Shown here piece by piece: positions 32,405 through 40,906 of a DNA stretch of 64,000 bases. Source of the DNA: JAJDGF01 sp031549325 (lineage in GTDB: Bacteria > Bacillota > Clostridia > Christensenellales > Aristaeellaceae). The notes beneath the pieces are model-generated. The model did no database searches, was not told the origin of the DNA, and was given only the letters and a program-made list of their open reading frames with translations. Each line of letters starts with the position of its first letter. Positions within the stretch are counted from its first letter, which is position 1. The stretch covers positions 24,460 to 88,459 of the forward strand of contig JAVBQA010000037.1 of the NCBI GenBank assembly GCA_031549325.1. The letters are read 5' to 3'. Position numbers and translations under genes: made by a program.

Positions 32405-33715
32405 TCATTCTCTCAGGAAGAGATTTACGTCGCGCTGTACGCGGGAGAGCGCGCGTTCCACGTCCTGCTCACCGGCAATGGTTTTGTACAACTCCTTGTC
32501 GGCCAGATCCATGGCGCTTTCGTAGCGATGAAAACGCGGCGTGGGTGCGGAATCAGAAATGATGTCCACCAACAACTTGGCGCTGATTTGACCCGGGTCG
32601 CCGCGCATGAAGTCCAGCAGCGTCAGCTCAAACGACTCGGAGTCCGTCACCGGGCGATAGGCGGAGAGGGAATGTGTGTAAGGCAGCGTGTTTTTGAGCA
32701 GTGTCTCGTCGGTGCAGAGGGTTTTGAGCAGATCCCACGCCTGGTCGGGCACATCCGTGCGGGCGCTCATCGCCCACAGCGAACCGTTGAGCTGCGCGGC
32801 GTTGCGACCATTGGGGCCCTTGGGCAGCGCAATGCAGCCCCACTCGATGTCTGTGAACCGCAGCACGCGGTAGGGATAGGTCTTGTAGCGAATGTAGGAC
32901 GAGAAGCGAAGCGGCGAAAACGCCACCTTGCCCAGCTCAAAATCGTTCACTGAGATCCTCGTGTTGCCCGCGAGCGCCGCCAATGACGACGCGAATCGCA
33001 CCGCGCGAATCATCTCGGGTGTGTTGAAGCGCGCCTGCTTGCCGCGGCTGTCAAACAGGCTCAGTCCGTCGGTGGCGGCGGCCAACTGCCATCCAAAACC
33101 CACGCAGCCAAACTGGTCGACGCGCCCGTCGCCGTTGGTGTCCCTGGTGACGCGGCGGCAGATGTCGTAAAACTCGTCCCAGCTCCAGTCCGCGTCGGGC
33201 ATGGGAATGCCCTCGGCTTTGAGGATGGACTTGTTCACGAACATCAGCTCGGGGTTTAGCTCGTTGGGCAGCGCGAAAGGCTGTCCGTCTAGCTGCCCAA
33301 GCCGCCAGGCGGATTCAAAGAACGCACCCGGATCGATGGGGTTCGGGCCATTGATGTATTCACGGAGCGGCATCAGCGCGCCCAATGAGGCCAGCGTCGA
33401 GAAATCTCCGGGCAGCACCACAAACACGTCCGGTTCCTGGTTCATCAGGATCTTGCCGGACAGCCACTCGGAATAATCGTCCTTGAGCGTGCCGGACCGG
33501 TACACCACTTTGACGCCAGGGTGGCTGTTTTCGTAGCTGGTGATGGCCTCGTCGATCCATCGGTAGGTGGCCTCCCTCGGCACATCCCAGAGCGAGCCGG
33601 AAAAGATACCGATCTCCATCACGATCTGGCGCGAGCGCAGCGCAATGCAAAGCGCCGCGACGGCCAGCAGCAGCGCGGCGCATAGCGTCAGCCATCCGCG
33701 ACGGGCGGCGCTCAC
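32405..33715 (-). CDS. Extracellular solute-binding protein, family 1, membrane-anchored
   Basis: A 436-residue protein of the family 1 (MalE-like) binding proteins. An N-terminal hydrophobic helix (residues 9-28) lacks a lipobox, so it may stay anchored as a helix. The binding fold includes ATYRWIDEAITSYENSHPGVKV, ALPNELNPELMFVNKSI and NGSLWAMSARTDVPDQAWDLL. DTNGDGRVDQFG resembles a calcium-binding EF loop. No cognate permease genes adjoin it. Its GTG start overlaps the response-regulator stop, which suggests a sensory rather than a transport role. Confidence 0.82.
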   Translation of the reverse strand: MSAARRGWLTLCAALLLAVAALCIALRSRQIVMEIGIFSGSLWDVPREATYRWIDEAITSYENSHPGVKVVYRSGTLKDDYSEWLSGKILMNQEPDVFVVLPGDFSTLASLGALMPLREYINGPNPIDPGAFFESAWRLGQLDGQPFALPNELNPELMFVNKSILKAEGIPMPDADWSWDEFYDICRRVTRDTNGDGRVDQFGCVGFGWQLAAATDGLSLFDSRGKQARFNTPEMIRAVRFASSLAALAGNTRISVNDFELGKVAFSPLRFSSYIRYKTYPYRVLRFTDIEWGCIALPKGPNGRNAAQLNGSLWAMSARTDVPDQAWDLLKTLCTDETLLKNTLPYTHSLSAYRPVTDSESFELTLLDFMRGDPGQISAKLLVDIISDSAPTPRFHRYESAMDLADKELYKTIAGEQDVERALSRVQRDVNLFLRE

Positions 33716-34374
33716 GACGGCTCCTTCACGAATCCGGCGCGCACCGCCCAGATGGCCAGCTGCGTGCGGTCCCTCAGCCCCTGCTTTTCCAGAATCGAGC
33801 TGATGTAATTGCGCACGGTGCCGTTGGAGAACCCAAGCTGCTTGGCGATCTCCTGGTTGGAGCGGCCCTGCGCAATCAGCCGCACGATCTTTCGTTCGTT
33901 GCCGGACAGCCCGCCCGCGCTCACCTGCTCGGGCGCGAGCTGTTCGCCCTGCGCCATCTGGGTGAACATGCGCACCAGCTTGCCGGTCACGGCGCGGTCC
34001 ATCAGGGACTCGCCGCGGTACACGCTGCGAATGGCGTCCACCAGCTCTTCCATGGAGACGCCCTTGAGCAGGTACCCGCTCGCGCCGAACACCAGCCCGT
34101 CATGAATGTAGCTGTCGTCATCAAAGGTGGTCAGGATCAGCACCTTGACGTCCGGATGCAGCTGCTTGATGAGGCGCGTGGCGGCCACCCCGTCCATCTC
34201 CGGCATCCGCACATCCATCAGCACCACATGGGGGCGCTCGGCCTTGGCCTGTTCCACAGCGAGTCGCCCGTTGCCCACCGCGCCAACGACCTGGATGTCC
34301 GGCTGGGCGGACAGGATCATCTCCAGGCTCTGGCGGATCAGATCCTGGTCTTCGGCGATCAACACACGAATCAC
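33712..34374 (-). CDS. NarL/LuxR-family response regulator
   Basis: A 220-residue transcription factor with a receiver domain (AEDQDL acidic patch, phospho-acceptor Asp in VVLMDVRMPEMDG near residue 55, Lys in GYLLKGV near 105) and a C-terminal LuxR helix-turn-helix (LSGNERKIVRLIAQGRSNQE, LGFSNGTVRNYISSIL). GTG at 34374 overlaps the kinase stop as GTGA, and its own stop overlaps the binding-protein start in the same way. Target genes are not visible, but the neighbouring sugar transporter is the obvious candidate. Confidence 0.92.
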   Translation of the reverse strand: MIRVLIAEDQDLIRQSLEMILSAQPDIQVVGAVGNGRLAVEQAKAERPHVVLMDVRMPEMDGVAATRLIKQLHPDVKVLILTTFDDDSYIHDGLVFGASGYLLKGVSMEELVDAIRSVYRGESLMDRAVTGKLVRMFTQMAQGEQLAPEQVSAGGLSGNERKIVRLIAQGRSNQEIAKQLGFSNGTVRNYISSILEKQGLRDRTQLAIWAVRAGFVKEPS

Positions 34375-35699
34375 AGCTCGACCCCCTTTCTGAGCGTCAG
34401 GTGCGCGCACACGCGAAAGCCCCCGGCGTGATTGCCCACGTGCATCATCAGCCCGCCCAGGCTCTCCACGCGCTCTCGGATGTGCGAGAGCCCAAAGCCT
34501 TCCTCCACATCCTGGCAGCCGTCTCCGTCGTCCCAAATCTCGATCAGGATGTGCGTGTCGAACTGCTTGAGCCGGACGCGTATGCGTTTTGCGTGGCCAT
34601 GCCGGATCGCGTTGGTGGCGCTCTCCTGCACGATGCGATAGATCGTCTCCTCCTCGTCGCCGGAGAGCCGCACCGGATCCACATCCAGGGTCAGCTCGGT
34701 GCCGGTGCTGCTCTGAAGCTGGTCGGCCATGTTGGCCAGGGCGCCGATCAGCGTGTGTCGCTCCAGCGCGTCGGGCCGGAGTTCGCGGACGCTTCTGCGC
34801 ACGTCCGTCAGTCCGGTACTCGCCAGTTCCGCGATGCGGTCGATCTGCTCGGCCGACCGAATCGGATCAATGGACAGCGTGGCGCGCACCGCCTGCAATC
34901 CGGTGGAGATCGCAGTCAGCGTGTGGCCGATGGTGTCGTGAATCTCCCGCGCCAGCCGGTTCCGCTCGCGCACGCGCCCCATCTCGATGGAGCGTTCGGC
35001 GTAGTCGTGCAGCTGCAGGTTCGCCAGACGCAGCTCGTCGGCGGCCCGGGTCAGCTGCTGGTTGAGTTCCGCGATGCGCTTGTTCTCCCGGGCCTGCCGC
35101 CTGGCGATCTGCACCGTCAGCAGGATCGTGAGCAGCGCGACCATGGAGGTCATGATGTTGCGCGCCGCATACACCAGCGCGCGCGCCACGCGCGGCAACA
35201 TATCCACGTAGGTGTTCAGCGAAGTCAGGGGCATCAGGGGCGAAAGCAGACTGTAATCCACCAGCAGATACAGGATCAGCATCGGCACGAGCAGCAGCAT
35301 GCCCTTTTTGGAGTCCAGTGAGAAATACACGATCGCGTTGGTCACCCCAAGCAGCATGACGCCGGAAAAGCTGAACTCGGTGCACACCAGAATTCCGGCG
35401 CACAGCAGCAGATCCAGCGGCCACAAAAGCGCCGCCGTGCGCGGCTTGCCCGCATGCGTCCAGCGCTCACGAATCAGCGTGAGCGCCAGCATGGCGATCA
35501 GCAGCAACAGCGGCAGCGTCAGAGATTTAAAGAGGCTGGGCGGCAGCGCGGGCAGCTTCTCGAGAAAGGCGCGCGCATGAAATCCGCCGCCTATGTAGGC
35601 GCAACAGGCGCGCGTCACCAATGCCAGAAACGCGATCAGCGCGCCGCTCAGCGCAAACAGCATCAGCCGAAAAAACAATACACCTTTCGATGTGCTCAT
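34371..35699 (-). CDS. NarX/DesK-type membrane sensor histidine kinase
   Basis: A 442-residue kinase with six or seven hydrophobic segments in residues 10-190, a coiled linker (RRQARENKRIAELNQQLTRA), a HisKA_3 dimerisation domain with the phospho-acceptor in RNRLAREIHDTIGHTLTA (near residue 258), and a HATPase domain with NAIRHGHA, IWDDGDGCQ and GFGLSHIRERVESLGG. It pairs with the LuxR-type regulator downstream. It has no large extracellular domain, consistent with a separate binding protein as ligand sensor. Confidence 0.92.
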   Translation of the reverse strand: MSTSKGVLFFRLMLFALSGALIAFLALVTRACCAYIGGGFHARAFLEKLPALPPSLFKSLTLPLLLLIAMLALTLIRERWTHAGKPRTAALLWPLDLLLCAGILVCTEFSFSGVMLLGVTNAIVYFSLDSKKGMLLLVPMLILYLLVDYSLLSPLMPLTSLNTYVDMLPRVARALVYAARNIMTSMVALLTILLTVQIARRQARENKRIAELNQQLTRAADELRLANLQLHDYAERSIEMGRVRERNRLAREIHDTIGHTLTAISTGLQAVRATLSIDPIRSAEQIDRIAELASTGLTDVRRSVRELRPDALERHTLIGALANMADQLQSSTGTELTLDVDPVRLSGDEEETIYRIVQESATNAIRHGHAKRIRVRLKQFDTHILIEIWDDGDGCQDVEEGFGLSHIRERVESLGGLMMHVGNHAGGFRVCAHLTLRKGVEL

Positions 35700-35753
35700 G
35701 GGCTACCCCCAGCCGCCTTGCCGCAGTCCGGCGCGTCGAACAAGTTACACCAC

Positions 35754-35783
35754 ATTATACTGCAAATTACGCGGCCTTCGCAA
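35754..35783 (-). promoter_or_regulatory. Sigma-A promoter of the kinase-regulator-binding protein operon
   Basis: Minus-strand TTGCGA (35778-35783) and a perfect TATAAT (35754-35759), 18 bases apart. The -35 lies inside the last codons of the upstream permease gene, so the sensory trio can be transcribed apart from the transporter. Confidence 0.6.
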
Positions 35784-36780
35784 TGCCTGGCTTCGTTTCC
35801 CGCGCCACGGATTTCTTGGCGCGCTTTTCCTTCATCATGTCCATGTATACGGCCGCCAGGATGACCACGCCCTTGATGACCGGCTGCCAGAACGGGTTGA
35901 TGCCCATCAGGTTCAAGCCGTTGTTCAGCACGCCGATCACAAACACACCCAGGATCGTGCGCTGAATCTTGCCCACTCCGCCCAGCATGGACGTGCCGCC
36001 CACCACGGCCGCCGCAATGGCGTCCAGCTCAAAGCCCTGACCCACTGTGGGCTGACCGGAATACATGCGCGCGCACAGGATCACGCCGGAAAAGCCCGCG
36101 AGCAGGCCCAGCAGCGTGTACACGAAGATCTGAACCCTCTTGATATTGATGCCCGAAAAGCGCGCGGCGTCGGTGTTGCCGCCCACCGCATAGATGTGAC
36201 GCCCGAGCTTGGTGAAGCTGAGCACATACGTGGTCGCGATGAAAAAGAAGATCATGTACCACACCGGCAGCGGCACACCTCCAAGGTACCCCACGCCCAG
36301 GAAGTTGAACTCGTCTATCATGGTTCTGACCGGCTGGCCGTTGGTGTACAGATACGCAACGCCGCGCGCGATGTTCTGCATGGCCAGCGTCACGATGAAC
36401 GGCGGGATCGCGGTATAGGCGATGATGGTGCCGTTCACAAAGCCGAGCGCGGTACCGAGCGCGACGCCCACCAGCACGCCCGCCCACACCGGCAGCACGC
36501 CGGTGGCGATCAGCGTGGCGGCCACGGTGCCCGACAGCGCCAGCACCGAACCCACCGAAAGGTCGATGCCCAGGATGATGATCGCGAACGTCATGCCAAA
36601 CGCCAGGCAGGCGTTGGTGGACACCTGCCGGAGCACGTTCAGGATGTTCTCCCGGCTGATGAACGAGTGGTTCGGGCTGGCGAACGCGAGAAACATACAC
36701 ATCGCGAACAGGCCGATCAAGATGGCCAGGTTCTCCCGGATGTAGTCAAGAGCGGAGTACCCGGCTCTACGCAACGTCAT
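35767..36780 (-). CDS. RbsC-type sugar ABC transporter permease (second locus)
   Basis: Membrane permease of 337 residues with about ten helices. The conserved loop FGMTFAIIILGIDLSVGSVLAL, NGTIIAYTAIPPFIVTLAMQNI and AAVVGGTSMLGGVGKIQRTILG are the family landmarks. A GGGAGGGG site precedes the ATG at 36780, and the start lies 14 bases inside the ATPase gene. Single permease, so it probably works as a homodimer. The C-terminus is Lys/Arg-rich. Confidence 0.92.
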   Translation of the reverse strand: MTLRRAGYSALDYIRENLAILIGLFAMCMFLAFASPNHSFISRENILNVLRQVSTNACLAFGMTFAIIILGIDLSVGSVLALSGTVAATLIATGVLPVWAGVLVGVALGTALGFVNGTIIAYTAIPPFIVTLAMQNIARGVAYLYTNGQPVRTMIDEFNFLGVGYLGGVPLPVWYMIFFFIATTYVLSFTKLGRHIYAVGGNTDAARFSGINIKRVQIFVYTLLGLLAGFSGVILCARMYSGQPTVGQGFELDAIAAAVVGGTSMLGGVGKIQRTILGVFVIGVLNNGLNLMGINPFWQPVIKGVVILAAVYMDMMKEKRAKKSVARETKPGIAKAA

Positions 36781-38260
36781 GTGAATCCCCTCCCGTGGCG
36801 AAATGCATAATGGTCTCCTGGTTGATCCCATCGCCGCTCAGATCCGCTTTGAGTTCACCCCGGCACATCACCAGCACCCGGTCGCACATGCCGATGATTT
36901 CCGGCAATTCCGAGCTGATCATCAGGATTGCCATGCCCGATTTGGCCAGATCGTCCATGATCTGATAGATCTCGGCCTTCGCGCCAACGTCCACGCCGCG
37001 CGTGGGTTCGTCGAGAATCAGCACCTTGGGCTCCGTGCCCAGCCACTTGCTGATAACCACCTTTTGCTGGTTGCCGCCGCTGAGATTTTTGACCAGCTGC
37101 TCCCGCCCGGGCGTGCGTATGCCCAGCTTGGTGATGTAGCTGTCCACGAAAGCGTCCTCGCTGGCCCGGTCCGGCCCGAACCAACGCATGAAGCGGTCGA
37201 CCACGGGCAGCGTGATGTTGTAGTCCACGCCCCGGATCAGCACCAGCCCCTGCTCCTTGCGGTTCTCGGGCACCAGCGCCAGCCCGGAGCGCATGGACGA
37301 GAGCGGATCCCCGCCTGCGAACGGCGCGCCCTCCATCCGTATCTCGCCTGCGAACTCGCGGATGCCAAACAGCGCCTGCGCCAGCTCGGTTCTGCCCGCG
37401 CCGACGAGGCCCGACAGTCCAAGAATCTCGCCCCGCCTCAGCTCAAAGCAGATATCCTTCAGCACGCCCGGCACGTTCAGGTGAGACACGCTGAGAACCA
37501 CCTCGCCCGGGCTGCGCGCGGAGCGCGCGTACAGGTCGCTCAGCGCGCGCCCCACCATCATGCGGATGAGTTCTTCGCGCGTGGTCTCCCGAATCACGCG
37601 CGTGCCGATGTATCCGCCGTCGCGCATGACGGTGACGCGGTCGCACACCCGGAATAACTCATCCAGCCGGTGCGAGATATAGATGATGGAGATGCCCTGC
37701 GCTCGCAGCTGGTTGATCACCTCGAACAGCATTTCGACTTCGCGCGTCGTCAGCGTGGCGGTGGGCTCGTCCATCACCAGGATGCGCGCGTTTTGGCTGA
37801 GCGCCTTGGCGATTTCCACCATCTGCTGCTGCGCCACAGACAGGGCGCGCACCTTGGCGGTGGATGGGACCTGCAGCCCCACGCGCCCGAGCAACTCGGA
37901 GGCGCGCGCATCCATCTCGCGCGACTTCAGAAAGCCGCCGCCCTGTTCGCGCCCCAGAAAGATGTTTTCGCTGATGGTCATATGCGGCACCAGGCACAGC
38001 TCCTGATGGATGATTGCGATGCCGCGCGACTGCGCATCCTGCACCGAGGTGATCCGAATCGGTTCATCGTCGATCCGGATCTCGCCGGCGTCAATGGGAT
38101 GGATGCCGCCCAGAATCTTGATCAGCGTGGACTTGCCGGCGCCGTTCTCGCCCAAAAGTGCATGCGCCTCACCGGGCAGCAGATCAAACTGCATGTCCTT
38201 GAGCGCATGCACGCCGGGAAAATACTTATTGACGCCCTGCATCGTCAGGATCGGTTGCAC
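36767..38260 (-). CDS. Sugar ABC transporter ATP-binding protein (RbsA/MglA-type, second locus)
   Basis: Tandem-domain ATPase of 497 residues. The first half has Walker A GENGAGKST, signature LSVAQQQMVEIA and Walker B ILVMDEPTATL. The second half has a degenerate P-loop (GLVGAGRTEL), LSGGNQQKVVISKWL and LILDEPTRGVDVG. It lies between the binding-protein gene and the permease in the order typical of rbs/mgl operons. A hairpin followed by T lies between it and the binding-protein gene. Confidence 0.94.
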   Translation of the reverse strand: MQPILTMQGVNKYFPGVHALKDMQFDLLPGEAHALLGENGAGKSTLIKILGGIHPIDAGEIRIDDEPIRITSVQDAQSRGIAIIHQELCLVPHMTISENIFLGREQGGGFLKSREMDARASELLGRVGLQVPSTAKVRALSVAQQQMVEIAKALSQNARILVMDEPTATLTTREVEMLFEVINQLRAQGISIIYISHRLDELFRVCDRVTVMRDGGYIGTRVIRETTREELIRMMVGRALSDLYARSARSPGEVVLSVSHLNVPGVLKDICFELRRGEILGLSGLVGAGRTELAQALFGIREFAGEIRMEGAPFAGGDPLSSMRSGLALVPENRKEQGLVLIRGVDYNITLPVVDRFMRWFGPDRASEDAFVDSYITKLGIRTPGREQLVKNLSGGNQQKVVISKWLGTEPKVLILDEPTRGVDVGAKAEIYQIMDDLAKSGMAILMISSELPEIIGMCDRVLVMCRGELKADLSGDGINQETIMHFATGGDSHDVA

Positions 38261-38282
38261 ATGCTTCCCTCCCCATGCTTTG

Positions 38283-38310
38283 AAAAGGAGGAGGAGTTTC
38301 CTCCCCCTCC
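38283..38310 (-). terminator. Attenuator-like hairpin between binding-protein and ATPase genes
   Basis: On the minus strand GGAGGGGGAG-GAAA-CTCCTCCTCC makes 10 bp (one G-U) with a GAAA tetraloop, followed by TTTT. It lies after the binding-protein stop and before the ATPase, so partial termination would favour the binding protein. Confidence 0.65.
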
Positions 38311-38332
38311 TCTTGCTTATGAGCCGGCGACA

Positions 38333-39262
38333 CTATTGCCAGCCGTCCAGGCCGAACTCGTCCACGTTGTCCTTGGTGATCAGGGTAACCGGCACCAGCA
38401 CTTCCTTTTCAATGGCTTCGCCGGCGAGCAACTTGTACGCGAGCTCCGCGGCGGTGGTGCCGATGGTCTTGGGGGACTGGGCGGCGGAGCCTTCCAGCTT
38501 GCCTTCCTTGATCATCTTCTTGGCTTCGGGGGCGCCGTCCACACCGTAGATCAGGATCGGGTGGCTCACGCTGGCGGCTTGGATGGCGGCCAGTGCGCCC
38601 ATGGCGGAGGGATCGTTCACGCCCATGACGACGTCCACGTCCGGATGCGCCTGCAGGATGCTCTCCATCTTGGTCATGGCCTGGTCCAGCTGGCCCTCGG
38701 AGGACTGACGGTCAATGATCTGATACAGATCCTTGCCCGCCAGCGTGTCGACCAGCGACTGGGTGCGGTCCAGGGCGGACTTCGCGGTGGGGTGCTCCAG
38801 CATGACGATCTTCGCGCCGTTGGGCAACTTCTTCAGCAGATCCTCGGCAACCACGACGCCCGCCTTGTAGTTATCGGAAGCGACGACGCAATCCACCAGG
38901 TCGAGGTCATACACCGGGGCGTCCACATTGATGATCGGGATGCCGGCGGCCTTGGCGGCTTCGAGCGCCGGGCGCACGCCCTGCCAGTCAACCGGGTTTA
39001 GGAAGATTGCATCCACCTTTTGCGCGACCATGTCTTCCACCTGGCTGATCTGCTTGGCTTGGTCCAGCGCCGGATCCAGCGTGATCAACGTGTCGCCATT
39101 GGCCTCCACCACCGACTTGATGCCGTCGTTGAGCGCGCCGAAGAACGGATTGTTCATCGTCATGTAGGTCGAACCAAACTTTTTGCCCTCGGCCATGGCG
39201 GCGCCCGCAACAAGCGCGGACAGCAGCATCAGCACGAGCAGGATCGAGAGAGCCTTCTTCAT
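38333..39262 (-). CDS. Sugar ABC transporter substrate-binding protein (RbsB-like, second locus)
   Basis: A 309-residue precursor with signal peptide ending at GAAMA-EGKK (no lipobox). The type I binding fold is seen in YMTMNNPFFGALNDGIKSV, DAIFLNPVDWQGVRPALEAA, PIINVDAPVYDLDLVDCVVASDN (split family motif), VVMGVNDPSAMGALAAI and ILIYGVDGAPEAKKMI. These resemble ribose/galactofuranose-type binding proteins, but the sugar is not determined. GGAGGTG precedes the start. First gene of the transporter operon. Confidence 0.9.
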   Translation of the reverse strand: MKKALSILLVLMLLSALVAGAAMAEGKKFGSTYMTMNNPFFGALNDGIKSVVEANGDTLITLDPALDQAKQISQVEDMVAQKVDAIFLNPVDWQGVRPALEAAKAAGIPIINVDAPVYDLDLVDCVVASDNYKAGVVVAEDLLKKLPNGAKIVMLEHPTAKSALDRTQSLVDTLAGKDLYQIIDRQSSEGQLDQAMTKMESILQAHPDVDVVMGVNDPSAMGALAAIQAASVSHPILIYGVDGAPEAKKMIKEGKLEGSAAQSPKTIGTTAAELAYKLLAGEAIEKEVLVPVTLITKDNVDEFGLDGWQ

Positions 39263-39294
39263 GAAACACGCACCTCCTCAGAATCTGTATCAAG

Positions 39295-39321
39295 AGTATA
39301 GCAACATCCAGTTCATCCCAA
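39295..39321 (-). promoter_or_regulatory. Possible promoter of the second sugar transporter operon
   Basis: Minus-strand TATACT at 39295-39300, with TTGGGA 15 bases upstream (39316-39321). The -10 is good but the -35 and spacing are poor, so it may need an activator such as the neighbouring response regulator. Confidence 0.35.
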
Positions 39322-39494
39322 TAGATGCCAAACGTAATGAGTTTTCATTACAAATGTCACTCTCCGCGCAAATCCTGCGATGCGGCGCCTTTGCTGTGGG
39401 AATCGAATGCCTTCCTTGTCCCCGCTCCGGAACCGTCCAGTTCGGCTTCTGACGTGTACATGCAAAAAAAATCGCCTCATAACATAAAAAGCTA

Positions 39495-39523
39495 TTTACA
39501 AATGCCGTTCAATCTGGTATACT
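39495..39523 (+). promoter_or_regulatory. Promoter of tRNA-Ala
   Basis: TTTACA (39495-39500), 17 bases, TATACT (39518-39523) with an upstream TGG (extended -10). The predicted start is about 18 bases before the tRNA. Confidence 0.8.
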
Positions 39524-39547
39524 TTGATCCGTTCCCGCAAAGAACAT

Positions 39548-39623
39548 GGGGCATTAGCGCAGTTGGTAGCGCGTTTGAATGGCATTCAAAAGGTCAGGGG
39601 TTCGACTCCCCTATGCTCCACCA
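39548..39623 (+). tRNA. tRNA-Ala(GGC)
   Basis: All four stems can be folded by hand. The acceptor is GGGGCAT/ATGCTCC with one G-U, the D-stem GCGC/GCGC, the anticodon stem TTTGA/TCAAA with loop ATGGCAT, and the T-stem AGGGG/CCCCT with TTCGACT. The anticodon GGC reads GCC alanine codons. The A32-U38 pair in the loop is typical of tRNA-Ala(GGC). The 3' CCA is encoded. It stands alone with its own promoter and terminator. Confidence 0.97.
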
Positions 39624-39626
39624 AAG

Positions 39627-39651
39627 CCCGAACCGAAAGGTTCGGGTTTTT
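39627..39651 (+). terminator. tRNA terminator
   Basis: CCCGAACC-GAAA-GGTTCGGG followed by five T, immediately after the tRNA CCA end. Confidence 0.92.
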
Positions 39652-39659
39652 GCTATTTG

Positions 39660-39773
39660 CTAGTACAAAGAGACCTTGAGCTCATTAGAATCATGACGGA
39701 TATTGCGTTTACAGGCAACGAAAAGCGCCTTGAAATGCTAAAGGGATTTGCTGACCCTGAACCGCATGAATGA
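39660..39773 (+). pseudogene. Possible gene remnant downstream of the tRNA
   Basis: An open stretch ending at 39773 reads like the C-terminus of a protein (ELIRIMTDIAFTGNEKRLEM, then LKGFADPEPHE) but has no ribosome site. Its base composition is less GC-rich than the neighbours. Its position at the 3' side of a tRNA suggests the residue of a former insertion. No family is recognised. The rest of the gap to 39888 holds only the collagen-gene terminator. Confidence 0.25.
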
Positions 39774-39845
39774 GCAGCCCAAAAGTTTGGATGACCGACG
39801 CCGATGGGAGGGCGGGAGCATAGCCTGTGGTTTGGCAAATGAAGA

Positions 39846-39882
39846 GGCCCCCCGTCCGGGCTCTCGGGCCGGGGGAGGGGGG
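39846..39882 (-). terminator. GC-rich terminator-like hairpin of the collagen-like gene
   Basis: On the minus strand GCCCCCC pairs with GGGGGGC around an inner CCGG-rich stem, just after the gene's stop. The following CTCTTCATTT is only moderately T-rich. Confidence 0.5.
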
Positions 39883-39888
39883 CAACAA

Positions 39889-40836
39889 TCAGGAATTGAG
39901 CAGAAGCACCGACAGCGAGGTGTTGCAGTTCTGATCCGGTGTGAACGTGTTGGCGGTTTCGCTGAAGATATACAAGTCCAGCTGGGCTCCGGCGGCGAAT
40001 GTCCAAATGCCGGTGCCGGAAAACACGCCATCTCGCGAAGTGGTGCTCAGGATGCTCATGGTGGTACCGTTTTCGCGCACCCCGCCGTAAACAGTTCCGT
40101 CCGTGTGAGTGCCTTGGATTCTATAGCTGACCTGCCAGCTGCCCGGCACAAGCAGCGTGACGGTGTTCGCGGTGGCATACGATACATTGGAGGCGTCCAT
40201 TTCGTCGGGTGCGGGCAACTGCGTGTTTGTGTTCGCAGCCAAGGGGACCGGAGTGATTAAGGAACTGGAGAGCCCGCCATAGCCGAGCGTCATCGTGCCG
40301 GTCGCACCGGTCGGGCCGACTTCACCGACGGAGCCGGTCGCACCGGTCGGGCCGATCGGGCCGACTTCACCGACGGAGCCGGTCGCACCGGCTGGGCCTG
40401 CTGGGCCGACTGCACCGGCTGGGCCTGCTGGGCCGACTGCACCGGCTGGGCCTACCGGGCCGACTGCACCGTCGGAACCGGTCGCACCGGCTGGGCCTGC
40501 AGGGCCGGTTGCACCGACGGAACCGGCCGGGCCGGCTGGGCCTGCAGGGCCGGTTGCACCGACGGTACCGGCCGGGCCGATTGGGCCGATTGAGCCGGTG
40601 GGGCCCGTAGGGCCAGTAGGGCCAGTGGGGCCTGTGGGGCCGAGGAGGCCACCCACGCCGGTCGGGCCGATGGGACCAATGGGGCCGATGGGACCAATGG
40701 GGCCGATGGGGCCAATAGGGCCGATGGGACCAATAGGGCCGATGGGGCCGGTCAGGCCGAAGAGCGGGCATTCGCAGGGATGGCAATTGCAAGGGATCTG
40801 GCAGCCGTAGTGCGGGCGGCATTTGGTGTAAAACAT
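39889..40836 (-). CDS. Collagen-like (GPx)n surface protein, BclA-like
   Basis: A 315-residue protein in three parts. Residues 1-27 form a Cys/His/Pro-rich head (CRPHYGCQIPCNCHPCEC) without a signal peptide. Residues about 28-190 are roughly 50 Gly-Pro-Ile, Gly-Pro-Thr, Gly-Pro-Ala and related triplets expected to form a collagen triple helix. The C-terminal domain of about 125 residues (LAANTNTQLPAP; VSYATANTVTLLVPGSWQVSY; GIWTFAAGAQLDLYI) resembles the trimeric jelly-roll domain of exosporium protein BclA. In a sporeformer without export signal on the protein, a spore-surface role is likely. GGGAGG precedes the ATG. Confidence 0.88.
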   Translation of the reverse strand: MFYTKCRPHYGCQIPCNCHPCECPLFGLTGPIGPIGPIGPIGPIGPIGPIGPIGPIGPTGVGGLLGPTGPTGPTGPTGPTGSIGPIGPAGTVGATGPAGPAGPAGSVGATGPAGPAGATGSDGAVGPVGPAGAVGPAGPAGAVGPAGPAGATGSVGEVGPIGPTGATGSVGEVGPTGATGTMTLGYGGLSSSLITPVPLAANTNTQLPAPDEMDASNVSYATANTVTLLVPGSWQVSYRIQGTHTDGTVYGGVRENGTTMSILSTTSRDGVFSGTGIWTFAAGAQLDLYIFSETANTFTPDQNCNTSLSVLLLNS

Positions 40837-40906
40837 GTGAATTCCTCCCTTTCTTTAAGAGATGGAGGGGTGTTCCGTGGCGGGGAATCACGAGCCCTTC
40901 ATGTCC

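Noticed and set aside
40290..40760. Tandem DNA repeats resembling a CRISPR or minisatellite
   Set aside because: The periodicity is 9 bases or multiples of it and is fully explained by Gly-x-y codons; there are no unique spacers.
40295..40810. Plus-strand Pro/Val/Gly repeat ORF opposite the collagen-like gene
   Set aside because: It is the reverse reading of the Gly-Pro-x repeats, with no ribosome site.
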